Shown here one piece after another: positions 26,694 to 40,923 of a stretch of 64,000 bases of DNA. Origin of the DNA: JAFDWI01 sp963764215 (GTDB lineage: Bacteria > Actinomycetota > Acidimicrobiia > Acidimicrobiales > Iamiaceae); assembly GCA_963764215.1 (NCBI GenBank), contig CAVXRS010000003.1, forward strand, positions 124,001 through 188,000, in the 5' to 3' direction. A program made the translations under genes and the position numbers. The notes beneath the pieces were generated by a model that was given only the letters and a program-made list of their open reading frames with translations, was not told the origin of the DNA and made no database searches. Position 1 is the first letter of the stretch. Each line of letters starts with the position of its first letter.

Positions 26694-28573
26694 TGCTGTG
26701 GTCCTTCCAGCAGGTCGATGATCGTTCGTTCGATCTCCCCGGCGGTGAACGGCGCCCCTTGCACCTTGGACAGCGACTGCGCATCGACGAGGTACTCCGC
26801 ACGCAACATCCGTGACAACTGACCGAGGTTCATCTCGGGGACGAGCACCTTGTCGAAGCGGCGCAGTACCTCTCCCAGGTTCGCCGGGAGAGGGTTGAGG
26901 TGGCCCAGGTGCACGCGGGCGACCTTGTGGTCACGGACGCGGCAGCGATCCACTGCACCACCGATCGCTCCCCAGGTGGATCCCCAACCGACGACGACGA
27001 TGTCGGCGTCGGCATCACCTTCGACGACCACATCGGGAATGTCCTGGACCACGCCGGCAACCTTGTCGGCGCGCAGGTGCACCATCTTCTCGTGATTGTG
27101 CGGGTCGTAGGAGACGTTGCCCGTTCGGTCGGCCTTCTCCAAGCCACCGATCCGATGCATCAACGTCGGCGTACCGGGCAGCGCCCATGGCCGAGCGAGG
27201 GTGTCCGGGTCCCGGACGTAGGGGTGAAAGTCGGGTTCCCCTCGTCGTCGACCGCGTTCGGCTCGGTGGCGAACGTCGGTCGAGATGTCCGGCAGGGTCG
27301 ACAGATCGGGCAGTCGCCACGGTTCGGAGCCGTTGGCGAGGTAGCCGTCGGAGAGCAACATCACCGGCGTGCGGTACTTCAGGGCGATCCGCGCGGCTTC
27401 GATGGCGGTGAAGAACAGATCAGACGGGGTCTTCGCTGCCACGATCGGCAGCGGGGATTCCCCGTGCCGGCCGTACATGGCCTGGAGCAGATCGGCCTGC
27501 TCGGTCTTGGTCGGCAGGCCCGTCGAGGGGCCCCCGCGTTGGACGTCGATGATCACCAGCGGCAGTTCGAGATTGATCGCCAGCCCGATCGCCTCGGACT
27601 TGAGTGCGATGCCGGGACCACTGGTCGTGGTCACCGCGAGATGACCCCCGAAGGAGGCGCCCACCGCCGAGGTCACCGCGGCGATCTCGTCCTCGCACTG
27701 CAGCGTGCGGACCCCGAAGTTCTTGTGACGGGACAGCTCGTGCAGGATGTCCGAGGCGGGAGTGATCGGATACGACCCCAGGTACACGGGCAGCCGGGCG
27801 AGCTGACCGGCGGCGATCAGCCCCCAGGCCAGCGCCGTCGAACCGGTGATGTTGGTGTAGGTTCCCGGCTCGAGGGCGGCCGGCTTGACCACGTAGGAAT
27901 TCCCGAAGAGCTCCGCAGTCTCGCCGAACGCGTGCCCGGCGTGGAAGGCCATCCGGTTCGCCTCGGCCACTTCCGGCCGTGCCCCGAACTTGGTCTCGAT
28001 CCAGGACAGGGTGGGCTCGGTGGGACGGGAGTACATCCATGACACCAGCCCGAGTGCGAAGAAGTTCTTGGACCGTTCCGCGTCACGGGGCTTGACTCCG
28101 AGCGGAGCGACGGCCTCCTTGGTGAGCCCGGTCATGGGAACTTCGTACACCGTGTAACCACGCAACGAATCGTCCGCCAGCGGATCGGCCTCGTAGCCGG
28201 CTTTCGCGAGGTTGCGATCGTTGAACGCATCGGTGTTCACGATGATCGTCCCGCCCCGCTCCAACCGGTCGAGTTGCGAACGCAGTGCCGCCGGATTCAT
28301 GGCGACCAGAACGCTCGGTGCGTCGCCCGGGGTCGTGATCTCGTGATCGGAGATGTGTACCTGGAACGCCGAAACCCCCGCGATCGTTCCCGCCGGGGCG
28401 CGGATTTCGGCGGGATATTCCGGCAACGTCGCCAGGTCGTTGCCGAACACCGCGCTGGCGCTCGTGAAACGGTCTCCGGTGAGCTGCATCCCGTCACCGG
28501 AATCGCCGGCGAAGCGGATGATGACGCGATCGAGTTCGACCGAGCCTGTTGGACTCTGGGCCGTGTCGGCCAC
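26690..28573 (-). CDS. korA: 2-oxoglutarate:ferredoxin oxidoreductase, fused gamma/alpha subunit
   Basis: About 627 aa from GTG 28573 (after GGGGGG). N-terminal gamma domain: VIIRFAGDSGDGMQLTGDRF, LPEYPAEIRAPAGTIAGVSA. Alpha domain: PVYLGSYPITPASDILHELS, TTTSGPGIALKSEAIGLA, VQRGGPSTGLPTKTEQADLL, and a C-terminal domain ending GAPFTAGEIERTIIDLLEG. Between 27237 and 27281 the protein reads DVRHRAERGRRRGE, an Arg-rich stretch out of character; the +1 frame there reads FATEPNAVDDEGNP, the sequence expected in KorA. Two compensating 1-nt indels are the likely cause. Confidence 0.93.
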   Translation of the reverse strand: MADTAQSPTGSVELDRVIIRFAGDSGDGMQLTGDRFTSASAVFGNDLATLPEYPAEIRAPAGTIAGVSAFQVHISDHEITTPGDAPSVLVAMNPAALRSQLDRLERGGTIIVNTDAFNDRNLAKAGYEADPLADDSLRGYTVYEVPMTGLTKEAVAPLGVKPRDAERSKNFFALGLVSWMYSRPTEPTLSWIETKFGARPEVAEANRMAFHAGHAFGETAELFGNSYVVKPAALEPGTYTNITGSTALAWGLIAAGQLARLPVYLGSYPITPASDILHELSRHKNFGVRTLQCEDEIAAVTSAVGASFGGHLAVTTTSGPGIALKSEAIGLAINLELPLVIIDVQRGGPSTGLPTKTEQADLLQAMYGRHGESPLPIVAAKTPSDLFFTAIEAARIALKYRTPVMLLSDGYLANGSEPWRLPDLSTLPDISTDVRHRAERGRRRGEPDFHPYVRDPDTLARPWALPGTPTLMHRIGGLEKADRTGNVSYDPHNHEKMVHLRADKVAGVVQDIPDVVVEGDADADIVVVGWGSTWGAIGGAVDRCRVRDHKVARVHLGHLNPLPANLGEVLRRFDKVLVPEMNLGQLSRMLRAEYLVDAQSLSKVQGAPFTAGEIERTIIDLLEGPQQ

Positions 28574-28731
28574 TACTGCCCCCCATCGGGAAGGTGGATG
28601 ATTGAGCAAGGGGCACTGCCGCTGGGCGCAACCGGACTCCTGCGGGATGGCCGTGGACGACCGTCCCGCGATTCAGGTTGGCGCGTGGCGCAGTGCATCA
28701 CAAAATTCCTCTGTCGTACGCAGCGATCGTC
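28574..28731. other. intergenic region between fba and korA, weak hairpin
   Basis: 158 bp. GCGGGATGG (28642-28650) and CCGTCCCGC (28661-28669) form a 9-bp stem with one G-T pair and a 10-nt loop; no T run follows. It may end fba transcription or carry the korA promoter; I see no clear -35/-10 pair. Confidence 0.35.
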
Positions 28732-29784
28732 TCAGGCAACCGTCACGTCTGTGTCGAGATAGACGTCCTGGATGGCGTTGAGCAGCTCGATGCCTTCGGC
28801 CATGGGCCGCTGGAACGACTTGCGCCCGCTGATCAGGCCGAGGCCCCCCGCCCGCTTGTTGATCACGGCGGTACGGACCGCTTCGGCGAGGTCGGTCGCA
28901 CCCGAGGACGCTCCCCCGGAGTTGATCAAACCGATTCTGCCCGCATAGCAGTTCACCACCTGCCAGCGAGTCAGGTCGATCGGGTTGTCCGTCGTGAGAT
29001 CCGAGTACACGAGCGGGCTGGTCTTCCCGTAGCCGTCGAGCGCGTTGAAACCGCCGTTGAGCTCGGGCAACTTCTGTTTGATGATGTCCGCCTCGATGGT
29101 GACACCGATGTGGTTCGCCTGGCCGGTGAGATCTGCGGCGGTGTGGTAGTCGACCCCGTCGACTTTGAAGCCGCTGTTGCGCAGATAGCACCACAGCACG
29201 GTGAACATCCCCAGCTCGTGGGCCCGCTGGAACGCTTCGGCGACCTCGACGATCTGACGGTCCGACTCCTCGGAGCCGAAGTAGATCGTGGCGCCGACGC
29301 CGGCCGCGCCCAGGTCGAAGGCTTCCTCGACCGAGCCGAACATGATCTGGTCGAAGTTGTTCGGCAATGTCAGCAGTTCGTTGTGGTTCAACTTCGCGAT
29401 GAACGGGATTCGATGGGCGTAGCGGCGGGAGCACATACCGAGCACCCCGAAGGTCGTCGCCACCGCGTTGCAGCCGCCCTCGATGGCCAACTCGATGATG
29501 TTCTTCGGGTCGAAGTACGCCGGGTTCGGTGCGAACGACGCCGCCGCGGAATGCTCGATTCCCTGATCGACCGGGAGGATCGAGACGTAGCCGGTCCCGG
29601 CCAGGCGCCCGTGGCCGAACAGGGAGGCGAGGTTCCTGAGCACTTGCGGGGACCGATCCGAGTCGACGAGCACCCGGTCCAGATAGTCGGGGCCGGGGAG
29701 GTGCAGGTCCGCGGCCGGAATGGCCTTGGCTTCATAGCTCAGGAGGTCGTCCGCCTCGTCGCCGAGCAGTGCCGCAATGTCCAC
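28732..29784 (-). CDS. fructose-bisphosphate aldolase, class I (DhnA/FbaB type)
   Basis: About 350 aa, archaeal-type class I aldolase cleaving fructose-1,6-bisphosphate. Segments: YVSILPVDQGIEHSAAASFA (phosphate site region), VATTFGVLGMCSRRYAHRIP, FIAKLNHNELLTLPNNFDQI (candidate Schiff-base region), GAAGVGATIYFGSEESDRQI, and GLINSGGASSGATDLAEAV. GTG 29784 is taken as start (VDIAALLGDEADDLLSYEAK); the frame is open further upstream to 29886, so the N-terminus is uncertain. Stands alone between the TPR gene and korAB. Confidence 0.88.
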   Translation of the reverse strand: MDIAALLGDEADDLLSYEAKAIPAADLHLPGPDYLDRVLVDSDRSPQVLRNLASLFGHGRLAGTGYVSILPVDQGIEHSAAASFAPNPAYFDPKNIIELAIEGGCNAVATTFGVLGMCSRRYAHRIPFIAKLNHNELLTLPNNFDQIMFGSVEEAFDLGAAGVGATIYFGSEESDRQIVEVAEAFQRAHELGMFTVLWCYLRNSGFKVDGVDYHTAADLTGQANHIGVTIEADIIKQKLPELNGGFNALDGYGKTSPLVYSDLTTDNPIDLTRWQVVNCYAGRIGLINSGGASSGATDLAEAVRTAVINKRAGGLGLISGRKSFQRPMAEGIELLNAIQDVYLDTDVTVA

Positions 29785-29940
29785 GTTGGTCTCACTCTCC
29801 AGGTCGATGTTCGGGCACGTTCGAAGACCGCGCCATCCGTAGCCGGGTACGCAGGAACCCACCTCCACCGTAGTCGTTGGATTCACCGGGCGACAGGACG
29901 ACCGAACCCACGCGTCGCGGAACCGACATGTCCGATCGGA

Positions 29941-30966
29941 TCACCGCAGTGACGAGAGTCGGTCGGCGACGTCGCCGAAGTCGGGGTCCTGGTCGTACAG
30001 CCAGGCGAATCCGGAACGGGCCGTGGGAAGGTCGCCGGCCCGTTCCTGCAGATCGGCGAGCACGTAGGCGATCCGCAGGTGCCGCTCCCGCGGACGCTTG
30101 ACCTGTTTGCGGCCGGCCTCGATCACCCGGATGGCGTCGTCCAGGCGTCCCTGGTCAGCCAGCGCACCGGCCATCACGATACGGCCCTCGGCCATGAGAT
30201 CGGCGCTCGGCGATGCTTCACGGAGTTCATCCCAGTACCGCTGGACCTCGCCATAGTTGCCGAGCGCGCGGGCGCAATCGGCGAGCACCGGGTGTTGCTC
30301 GGTCGAACCGGACAAGGTCGCAAACTTGGTCAACTCGCGCCGCGCGTCTTTCCAACGGCCGAGGCGGTAGTAGGTGAGGCCGAGCAGCTCGCGCACCTCG
30401 GTGGCCCCAGGAGCTTCGCGAGCCAAGGATTGGAGCAGCTTGAGCGCATCGCCGTAGCGCTCACGTCGAAATGCGACCGTCGCCTCTTTCAACCGCTTCT
30501 CGAGACGCGCCGTGCGCTGAGGTGGTACATCGGTGCCGAATCGGCCGGCTGGCACCTTGTCCGCCTCCCCGCTCCCCCGTGCTCCATCCCGCTCGGAGCT
30601 CCGCTCCGAGACCTGTCGGGCACCCGACTTCGACCGCCGCGCACCCTTGTCGGGGCGTCCCTTCCTCCCGCGACGCACCGCGCCTGCCGCTTCGGATTCG
30701 ACACCTTCCAGAATCCATGCCTCCGTCGCAGGCTCGGCGGTGGCGCCCATCTCCGGGTCAGGGGCCTTCGGACCCGCATTCGATCCCGCACGCCGCTGCG
30801 GAGGTCGGGCTCGGGACGGATCGACCTGCACCGCGCCCCGTCGTGCTACACCACCCCAGTTCGGCCTGTCGATCCGTGGATCGTGAGGAGGAGGCGCGCC
30901 GTCTTTGAAGCGGCGCGGCTTCGCAGCATCGCGTGATCGTTCGGGCCGTCTTCCGTTCTGGCTCAT
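29941..30966 (-). CDS. TPR-repeat protein with Arg/Pro-rich N-terminus
   Basis: 341 aa. Residues 1-~150 are basic, low-complexity and probably disordered (RSRDAAKPRRFKDGAPPPHD; RKGRPDKGARRSKSGARQVS). The rest is tetratricopeptide-like helices: VAFRRERYGDALKLLQSLAR, VRELLGLTYYRLGRWKDARR and GALADQGRLDDAIRVIEAGR. TAAGTT 9 nt upstream of the ATG may be the -10. It begins 42 bp after the rRNA terminator. No enzymatic motif; a protein-interaction scaffold by family, role unknown. Confidence 0.75.
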   Translation of the reverse strand: MSQNGRRPERSRDAAKPRRFKDGAPPPHDPRIDRPNWGGVARRGAVQVDPSRARPPQRRAGSNAGPKAPDPEMGATAEPATEAWILEGVESEAAGAVRRGRKGRPDKGARRSKSGARQVSERSSERDGARGSGEADKVPAGRFGTDVPPQRTARLEKRLKEATVAFRRERYGDALKLLQSLAREAPGATEVRELLGLTYYRLGRWKDARRELTKFATLSGSTEQHPVLADCARALGNYGEVQRYWDELREASPSADLMAEGRIVMAGALADQGRLDDAIRVIEAGRKQVKRPRERHLRIAYVLADLQERAGDLPTARSGFAWLYDQDPDFGDVADRLSSLR

Positions 30967-31007
30967 GAGGTGCCCAACTTACCGTGTCGACCAATTGAAA
31001 ACGCACG

Positions 31008-31035
31008 AATGCCCCCACCTCGATGTGGGGGCATT
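31008..31035 (-). terminator. rRNA operon terminator
   Basis: AATGCCCCCAC, 6-nt loop, GTGGGGGCATT: an 11-bp perfect stem just after the 5S gene, followed on the minus strand by CGTGCGTTTTC. Position and strength fit an intrinsic terminator. Confidence 0.8.
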
Positions 31036-31047
31036 CGCAATGAGAAA

Positions 31048-31163
<116 letters not shown>

Positions 31164-31202
31164 ATCTTGTGTTTTCGTGGGCGTCGAGACGCCCAATCCT
31201 CG

Positions 31203-31225
31203 AAAACTCCAAAGCGAGCACGAAC
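31203..31225. repeat. 23S processing-stem arm (3' side)
   Basis: This 23-nt block and the block at 34318-34340 are inverted repeats (20 of 23 positions pair) that bracket the 23S gene. In the transcript they would form the long stem expected for RNase III release of pre-23S rRNA. Core shared sequence: AGCGAGCACGA. Confidence 0.75.
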
Positions 31226-31234
31226 TTCATTGTC

Positions 31235-36121
<4,887 letters not shown>

Positions 36122-36429
36122 AGATTTCCATCCGAGGCCCAAAGGTCTCGAACTTCGATCGTTGAAGAGCCAGGTCGGGGCTGGCTAGCCCGTCTCTGAC
36201 TGGCACAAGCGCAAACAATCTGACGATTGTTCTTTTTCGTTGTGCGTTACTGCATTGAATGAACGACTCGACACCACGACCACGAAGGGTCACGGTGCGC
36301 GTCGCCCGCACTCGCTTTGTCCTCTCTTCCGTTTTCAAGGAGCGTCACGCTCGGTTGCACGCACCGCACGAGGCGGAGGTGGTGCAACCTGCCCACCGAA
36401 CCCGATTCGGGCCGGTGGAGCGGGATGCC
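36122..36429 (-). promoter_or_regulatory. rRNA operon leader
   Basis: About 300 nt from the inferred transcription start to the 16S 5' end. Contains CTCCTTGAAAACGG and, at 36214-36231, a 7-bp hairpin (AACAATC-TGAC-GATTGTT) flanked by A/T-rich sequence, placed where boxB/boxA antitermination signals are expected. The 16S processing stem partner was not identified. Confidence 0.5.
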
Positions 36430-36459
36430 ACTCTAGCGCCGGAGATCCGAGGAATGCAA
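36430..36459 (-). promoter_or_regulatory. rRNA operon promoter
   Basis: On the minus strand: -35 TTGCAT (36454-36459), 18-bp spacer, -10 TAGAGT (36430-36435). Predicted start about 36423. This is the only good promoter between tyrS (3' end at 36556) and 16S. Confidence 0.65.
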
Positions 36460-36555
36460 CCTCGGAATGAACCGGTGAGCCGGGGTGACGGAGCAACAAG
36501 TTAGGCGGCCCGACCGCCGACCACCAAATCGATGCCCAGAAGGTTCGCCGGCGGG
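36460..36555. other. gap between tyrS 3' end and rrn promoter
   Basis: 96 bp upstream of the rRNA promoter; GC-rich, no gene. Could hold UP-like or Fis-like activator sites but none is recognisable. Confidence 0.4.
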
Positions 36556-37821
36556 TCAGTCGACCACGAGGAGCGCGAAGGATTTCCGCCCCCTCCGGAG
36601 CAGCGAGAACCGGCCGTGCAGCAGGTCGCTCGTCGTCATCACCGCATCGTCGTCGACTCGCCGGCCGTTCCAGTACCCGCCGCCCTGGGCCAGCGTACGG
36701 CGAGCCTCACCCTTCGAGGAGCAGAGCCCACTGTCGACGAGGGCATCGACGAGCGTCAGCCCCTCGGAGAACGTCCCCGGAGCCGGGCGCCAGGTGGGGA
36801 TCTCATCGACGAGCATCTCGAATGCATCCTCGGTCGCGTCGGTGACCGAACCACCGAAGAGCACCCGCGATGCGGCGTCTGCCGCGTCTGCCGCCCCCGG
36901 ACCGTGCACCATGGCGGTCACCTCGGACGCCAGACGTCGCTGGCCGATCCGCCTCGATGGATCGGACTCGTGATTCGCGACGATCCGGGTGATCTCGGGC
37001 CGTGTGACCAGCGTGAATTTCGCCAGGAACTCAGCGAGTTGGCGATCATCGGTGGCCATCCAGTGCTGAAAGAACTGATACGGACTCGTGCGCTTCTCAT
37101 CGAGCCAGACTCGTGCGCCCGTGGTCTTGCCCAGTTTGGTGCCGTCCGGAGCCGTGAGCAGGGGCCAAGCCAGCCCGTGGACCGTTGCACCGGCCACGCG
37201 CCGAACCAGTTCGATTCCGCTGAGGATGTTGCCCCACTGGTCGGACCCACCGATCTGCAGCTCGCAGCGTCGCTCCTGGTGCAGGTGCAGATAGTCGTTC
37301 GCCTGGAGGAGCATGTAGCTGAACTCGGTGTAGGAGATGCCCTGGTCCGATGCCATGCGCGCCTTGACCGATTCGCGGGCGATCATCTGGTTGACCGTGA
37401 CGTGCTTCCCGATGTCCCGGAGGAAGTCCAGCAAGGGGGTCGATGCCGTCCATGCCATGTTGTCGACGAGGTCGGCGCCGGGCACGATCCGCTCGATCTG
37501 GCCCTTGATCGCCGACACGTTGGCGGCAAGGGTGTTGCGGTCGAGCAGGTTCCGCTCTGCAGATCGACCCGAAGGGTCACCGATCATGCCGGTCGCCCCA
37601 CCGGCCAGCGCCACCGGGCGATGGCCGGCGTCGGCAAACCTCCGCAGCGTCAACAGACCGATGAGATTGCCGATGTGCAGGCTGTCGGCAGTCGGGTCGC
37701 AGCCGTAGTACAGGGTCACCGGCCCGGTGTTCATCCGTTCGGCCAACGCGCTCCGGTCGGTCGAATCGTGGATCAATCCACGGGCGTCGAGGTCCTCCAG
37801 CAAGGCGTTCGTCGTCGGCAC
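36556..37821 (-). CDS. tyrS: tyrosyl-tRNA synthetase
   Basis: Class I aminoacyl-tRNA synthetase (421 aa). TLYYGCDPTADSLHIGNLIG holds the HIGH-like HIGN; tyrosine-binding YMLLQANDYLHL and QIGGSDQWGNILSGIELV; KMSKS-like KLGKTTG; a C-terminal S4 domain (LVDALVDSGLCSSKGEARRT) ending SFALLVVD. GTG start at 37821 behind a G7 run. Next to mpg in M. tuberculosis; here a GT-C gene and a small plus-strand gene lie between. It transcribes toward the rRNA operon. Confidence 0.95.
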   Translation of the reverse strand: MPTTNALLEDLDARGLIHDSTDRSALAERMNTGPVTLYYGCDPTADSLHIGNLIGLLTLRRFADAGHRPVALAGGATGMIGDPSGRSAERNLLDRNTLAANVSAIKGQIERIVPGADLVDNMAWTASTPLLDFLRDIGKHVTVNQMIARESVKARMASDQGISYTEFSYMLLQANDYLHLHQERRCELQIGGSDQWGNILSGIELVRRVAGATVHGLAWPLLTAPDGTKLGKTTGARVWLDEKRTSPYQFFQHWMATDDRQLAEFLAKFTLVTRPEITRIVANHESDPSRRIGQRRLASEVTAMVHGPGAADAADAASRVLFGGSVTDATEDAFEMLVDEIPTWRPAPGTFSEGLTLVDALVDSGLCSSKGEARRTLAQGGGYWNGRRVDDDAVMTTSDLLHGRFSLLRRGRKSFALLVVD

Positions 37822-37957
37822 CCCCCCATCGTCGCATCCAGGACCCCGGCCTGCCGAGTCCGGATCCCGACCGGACGTGACCGTCGGGGGCCGCCTGGAC
37901 GACGTACCCGAGGTGGGTCGATTGGGGGCTCCCGAGACCGGGTGCAAGCATGGGGCA

Positions 37958-38485
37958 ATGCAGGTGACACCCGACGAGGGCCATCGTCCGAGTTCCTTGG
38001 CCGTCGGCGCCGGGATCGGCTTCTTCATGTTGATGGCGCTCTTCTGGATCGCCGTGTACAGCGGGGTCTTCAACCATCGAAATCCCGACCAGCTCTACGA
38101 CGGGACCTGGGTCACCAAGGCCGGGAAGATCTGTGCGCCGGCCGCCACGACGATCAAGAATCTTCCCAACGCCTCGACCGCCAAGACTCCTGCGGACCGG
38201 GCCGTGCTGCTCGACCGCGGCAGTGCGGCACTCACCACGATGGTGGACCGGCTCGGCGCACTGCCCCGCCCTCCGCGGGCGTCGGATCGCACGATCGTCG
38301 ATGGATGGTTGAAGGATTGGCGCATCTACATCGGTGACCGCCACCGCTTCGCCACCGCGCTTCGCCACGACCCCAAGGCGAAACCGCTGGTCAGCGAGGT
38401 GCACGGCGGTTGGGTGACCGATGCGATCGATGCCATGGCGAACGCGAACAACATCCCGGAGTGCGCGACGCCCCAGGACATGTGA
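37958..38485 (+). CDS. small membrane-anchored protein, unknown function
   Basis: 175 aa, not recognised. One N-terminal membrane segment (VGAGIGFFMLMALFWIAVYS, ~17-36) is followed by an extracytoplasmic domain of ~135 residues: CAPAATTIKNLPNASTAKTP, DRGSAALTTMVDRLGALPRP, WRIYIGDRHRFATALRHD, and a final IPECATPQDM. Two cysteines (in KICAP and PECAT) could pair outside the membrane. Start ATG follows GGGG at short distance. Lies between two minus-strand genes. A lipid-free, single-pass envelope protein is all that can be said. Confidence 0.65.
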   Translation: MQVTPDEGHRPSSLAVGAGIGFFMLMALFWIAVYSGVFNHRNPDQLYDGTWVTKAGKICAPAATTIKNLPNASTAKTPADRAVLLDRGSAALTTMVDRLGALPRPPRASDRTIVDGWLKDWRIYIGDRHRFATALRHDPKAKPLVSEVHGGWVTDAIDAMANANNIPECATPQDM

Positions 38486-38534
38486 CCGGGTCCGTCGATC
38501 GACACCCCGGCCGATGAGCGCGGGTAACTCGAGC

Positions 38535-40208
38535 TCATCGTGCTGTCTGCAGCGGCACCGCATAGAGGTAGACCGGCTCGAGACCCGTTGACCTCGACCC
38601 CCGCGCCACCCCGACGAGCCTGCCTCCCGGCGGCGGCGTCGGTGATCGGGACACGACGGCCTTCACCACCGCGTCGTGGCGCGTGCTGCTCCGAAACGAC
38701 CCGAACTGCTGTGTGGCCCACCCCGGCGGCACACGGATCTGCACCCCGGCGTCCTGGAGCCCCAACATCACCGGTGCCCGGAACTGAAGGGTCCCGCCCA
38801 GGTCCGGATCCTCGACGAGAACGGGCCCGTCGCCGCGGAAGCCCTCCGCCGCCGCGGTACGCATCTGGCGGTTCTGCGGGATGTTGAAGGCCGTCGTGTA
38901 GGCGTTGCGGTACGGCAGGGCCAGGGCCATGAGGACGAGGGTCGCGGCACATCCCGCCAGGACCACCGGTCGATCACGGACCCGGAGGGCGTCGTGCACC
39001 CGGGGAAGGCCACGCGCGAGTGCGAAGACGATCGTGAACCACACGAACGCCGCCAGCGGCCACAGCGCGTTGAAGTACCAGACGACCCCGAAACCGAAGG
39101 GAGACGGGTTCTGCATGAGGGTCAGGTACAAGGCAATCCAGCCGACGCACGAAGTTCCCAGCGCCACCAGCGCCGTGCGGTCGCGGCGTCTCCACGAAAG
39201 CGCGAGCGCACCGAGGAAGAAGCCCAGTAGCACCATCGACCAGCCGAAGCGCCAGACGAACGATGCCCCGCCGCCGACGGGATCGAACGGAGGATGCGCA
39301 TAGCTCGGAGGCAACCACCACCACGGCGCCGCGGTGATCGAGGTGATCACGCCGGCGGCGCCGCTCAGCGTCGGCGCAGCCTGCACTGCCTGGCGATGGT
39401 CGAATCCGCCCCCGAACGCGGCACGGACGAGTTTGCCCAGGTTGTGCGTCCCCGCCACCTGGTCGATCAGCGGTGGAACCCACATGATCACCGTCACCGC
39501 GACCGACACGGCCAACCAACGCAGTTGTGACCGCCGCTGCTCGTGTCGCACGGCACGATCGCGAGTTCGATACCAACGCACGGAACAGACGGCCAAGGAC
39601 CACGCCACGACCGCCGGGACGAACACCCCGTAGCGCAACACCGTGAGCAGTAGATAGTTCCCGCTCAGTGCGAGCACCGGCAATGCCAATGCATCGTCAT
39701 CCGCCACGCACCACGCCGCGACCAGAAAGGCGAACACCAGCAGCAAATCGGAGCTCAACTCACTGGGGTCCACCATGGCCTGGGACCCGATCGTCCAGAG
39801 CAGCGTTGCCACGAACGCGCACGCCATGATCGCCACCATCTCCCCGGCCCGCCGGCGGATGAGCCACAGCGCCGCGACGCATGCGGCGCTGTTGATAGCC
39901 GCCATACCCACCAGGAGTCCCCACGTCGTCCCCAGCAGGTGCACCGGGACCGCCAGCAGGTAGAACATCCATCCGCTGGTGTAGGAGTAGAGGGAACCGG
40001 ATCCGACCGACGAGCTGGCGGCGAGCCCGTAGAGAGGCGGGTGCGCCGAGAAGACGTCCCGTGTACGCACCGCGACGATCGCCGCGTCACTGGTCGGTGC
40101 CCAATCGGCGAGGCCGTTGCGCACCGCCGACACGACGATCGGGCACACCGCGGCAACCACCGCCAGCCGATACATCCCACGGCGCCCATCAATCCCACCG
40201 CTCACCAC
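38535..40208 (-). CDS. multi-pass membrane protein, GT-C glycosyltransferase-like
   Basis: 557 aa with about 10-11 membrane segments (YRLAVVAAVCPIVVSAV; WMFYLLAVPVHLLG; YLLLTVLRYGVFVPAVV). The first outer loop has DAAIVAVRTRDVFSAHPPLY, placing Asp and Arg residues where GT-C enzymes keep their catalytic acid; SYTSGWMFYLL is also typical. The C-terminal ~130 residues are soluble. Distinct from the AftB-like protein at 23.8 kb. Acts presumably on a lipid-linked sugar at the outer face; donor and acceptor unknown. Start is GTG 40208 or the ATG twelve codons in. Confidence 0.6.
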   Translation of the reverse strand: MVSGGIDGRRGMYRLAVVAAVCPIVVSAVRNGLADWAPTSDAAIVAVRTRDVFSAHPPLYGLAASSSVGSGSLYSYTSGWMFYLLAVPVHLLGTTWGLLVGMAAINSAACVAALWLIRRRAGEMVAIMACAFVATLLWTIGSQAMVDPSELSSDLLLVFAFLVAAWCVADDDALALPVLALSGNYLLLTVLRYGVFVPAVVAWSLAVCSVRWYRTRDRAVRHEQRRSQLRWLAVSVAVTVIMWVPPLIDQVAGTHNLGKLVRAAFGGGFDHRQAVQAAPTLSGAAGVITSITAAPWWWLPPSYAHPPFDPVGGGASFVWRFGWSMVLLGFFLGALALSWRRRDRTALVALGTSCVGWIALYLTLMQNPSPFGFGVVWYFNALWPLAAFVWFTIVFALARGLPRVHDALRVRDRPVVLAGCAATLVLMALALPYRNAYTTAFNIPQNRQMRTAAAEGFRGDGPVLVEDPDLGGTLQFRAPVMLGLQDAGVQIRVPPGWATQQFGSFRSSTRHDAVVKAVVSRSPTPPPGGRLVGVARGSRSTGLEPVYLYAVPLQTAR

Positions 40209-40312
40209 GACGCCCTTCCTAGCACTGGCAGAACATCCGACCGACCGATCGCGAGCAGCCTATCCTGCGACCCATCACCGCCGCCGGCAACTCGGGCGCT
40301 TCCCGGGAGGCG

Positions 40313-40923
40313 TCACCGCGACGACCGGCGACCCGAGACGTTGGGATTCCCCACCACCCAGAAGCGCCAGGGCTCGTCCGCCGCGGCCGAGACCCCTACG
40401 CGCGGCCCGCGCGCGACCTCCCCGATCACCCCGCCACCCGGACCAGGCTGACCCGGCCCGGCGGGTCCGCGAGCAGGTCGGACCCGTCGTCGTCGCCCGT
40501 GATACGCAGCGCGGCGCACAACTTGCCCGGACCGCTCGCCAGGTCGACGACCGTGCGGGCTTTGGGCCGGTCGTCGAACATCGCCTCGATCCCCTCGATG
40601 GGCTCGAGTGCGCGCACCAGGACCGCGGCCGCGGTGCCCACGTCGCCACAGACCACGTTCGCGCACCAGTGGATGCCATAGGAGCGGTAGACGTACAGAT
40701 GCCCGGCCGGCCCGAACATCGCCTCGGTTCGGGGAGTGGGGCCGCGATATGCGTGGCTCGCCGGATCGGTCTCACCCCGATACGCCTCGACCTCGACGAT
40801 CCGGCCCGACCGGCGCTTCCCGGCCGGATCGGTCCGGACCAGCTCCCATCCCAGCAGCGCCGGTGCCACCGCGAGGGGATCGCGGGCCAGCAGCGCCCGG
40901 CGACGGGGAGCCGTGGCCCTCAA
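40313..40923 (-). CDS. mpg: 3-methyladenine DNA glycosylase (Mpg/AAG), interrupted by a 1-nt deletion
   Basis: Base-excision-repair glycosylase of the AAG family, ~203 aa when corrected. Motifs: ALLGWELVRTDPAGKRRSGR, IVEVEAYRGETDPASHAYRG, RTEAMFGPAGHLYVYRSYGI, HWCANVVCGDVGTAAAVLVR, DLASGPGKLCAALRI. Frame stops early after VSLVRVAG; in another frame the family C-terminus continues (GPRVGVSAAADEPWRFWVVG, then NPNVSG). One missing base near 40436 joins them. Start overlaps the argH stop (ATGA), so it is last in the arg operon. Confidence 0.88.

Noticed and set aside
28642..28669. Strong intrinsic terminator after fba
   Set aside because: The stem has a G-T or C-A mismatch depending on strand, and no T run follows, so it is reported only as a weak hairpin.
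36532..38337. 601-residue open frame on plus across tyrS
   Set aside because: Antisense shadow of tyrS in GC-rich DNA; composition is Arg/Pro/Gly-rich with no conserved motif, while the minus frame is a textbook TyrRS.
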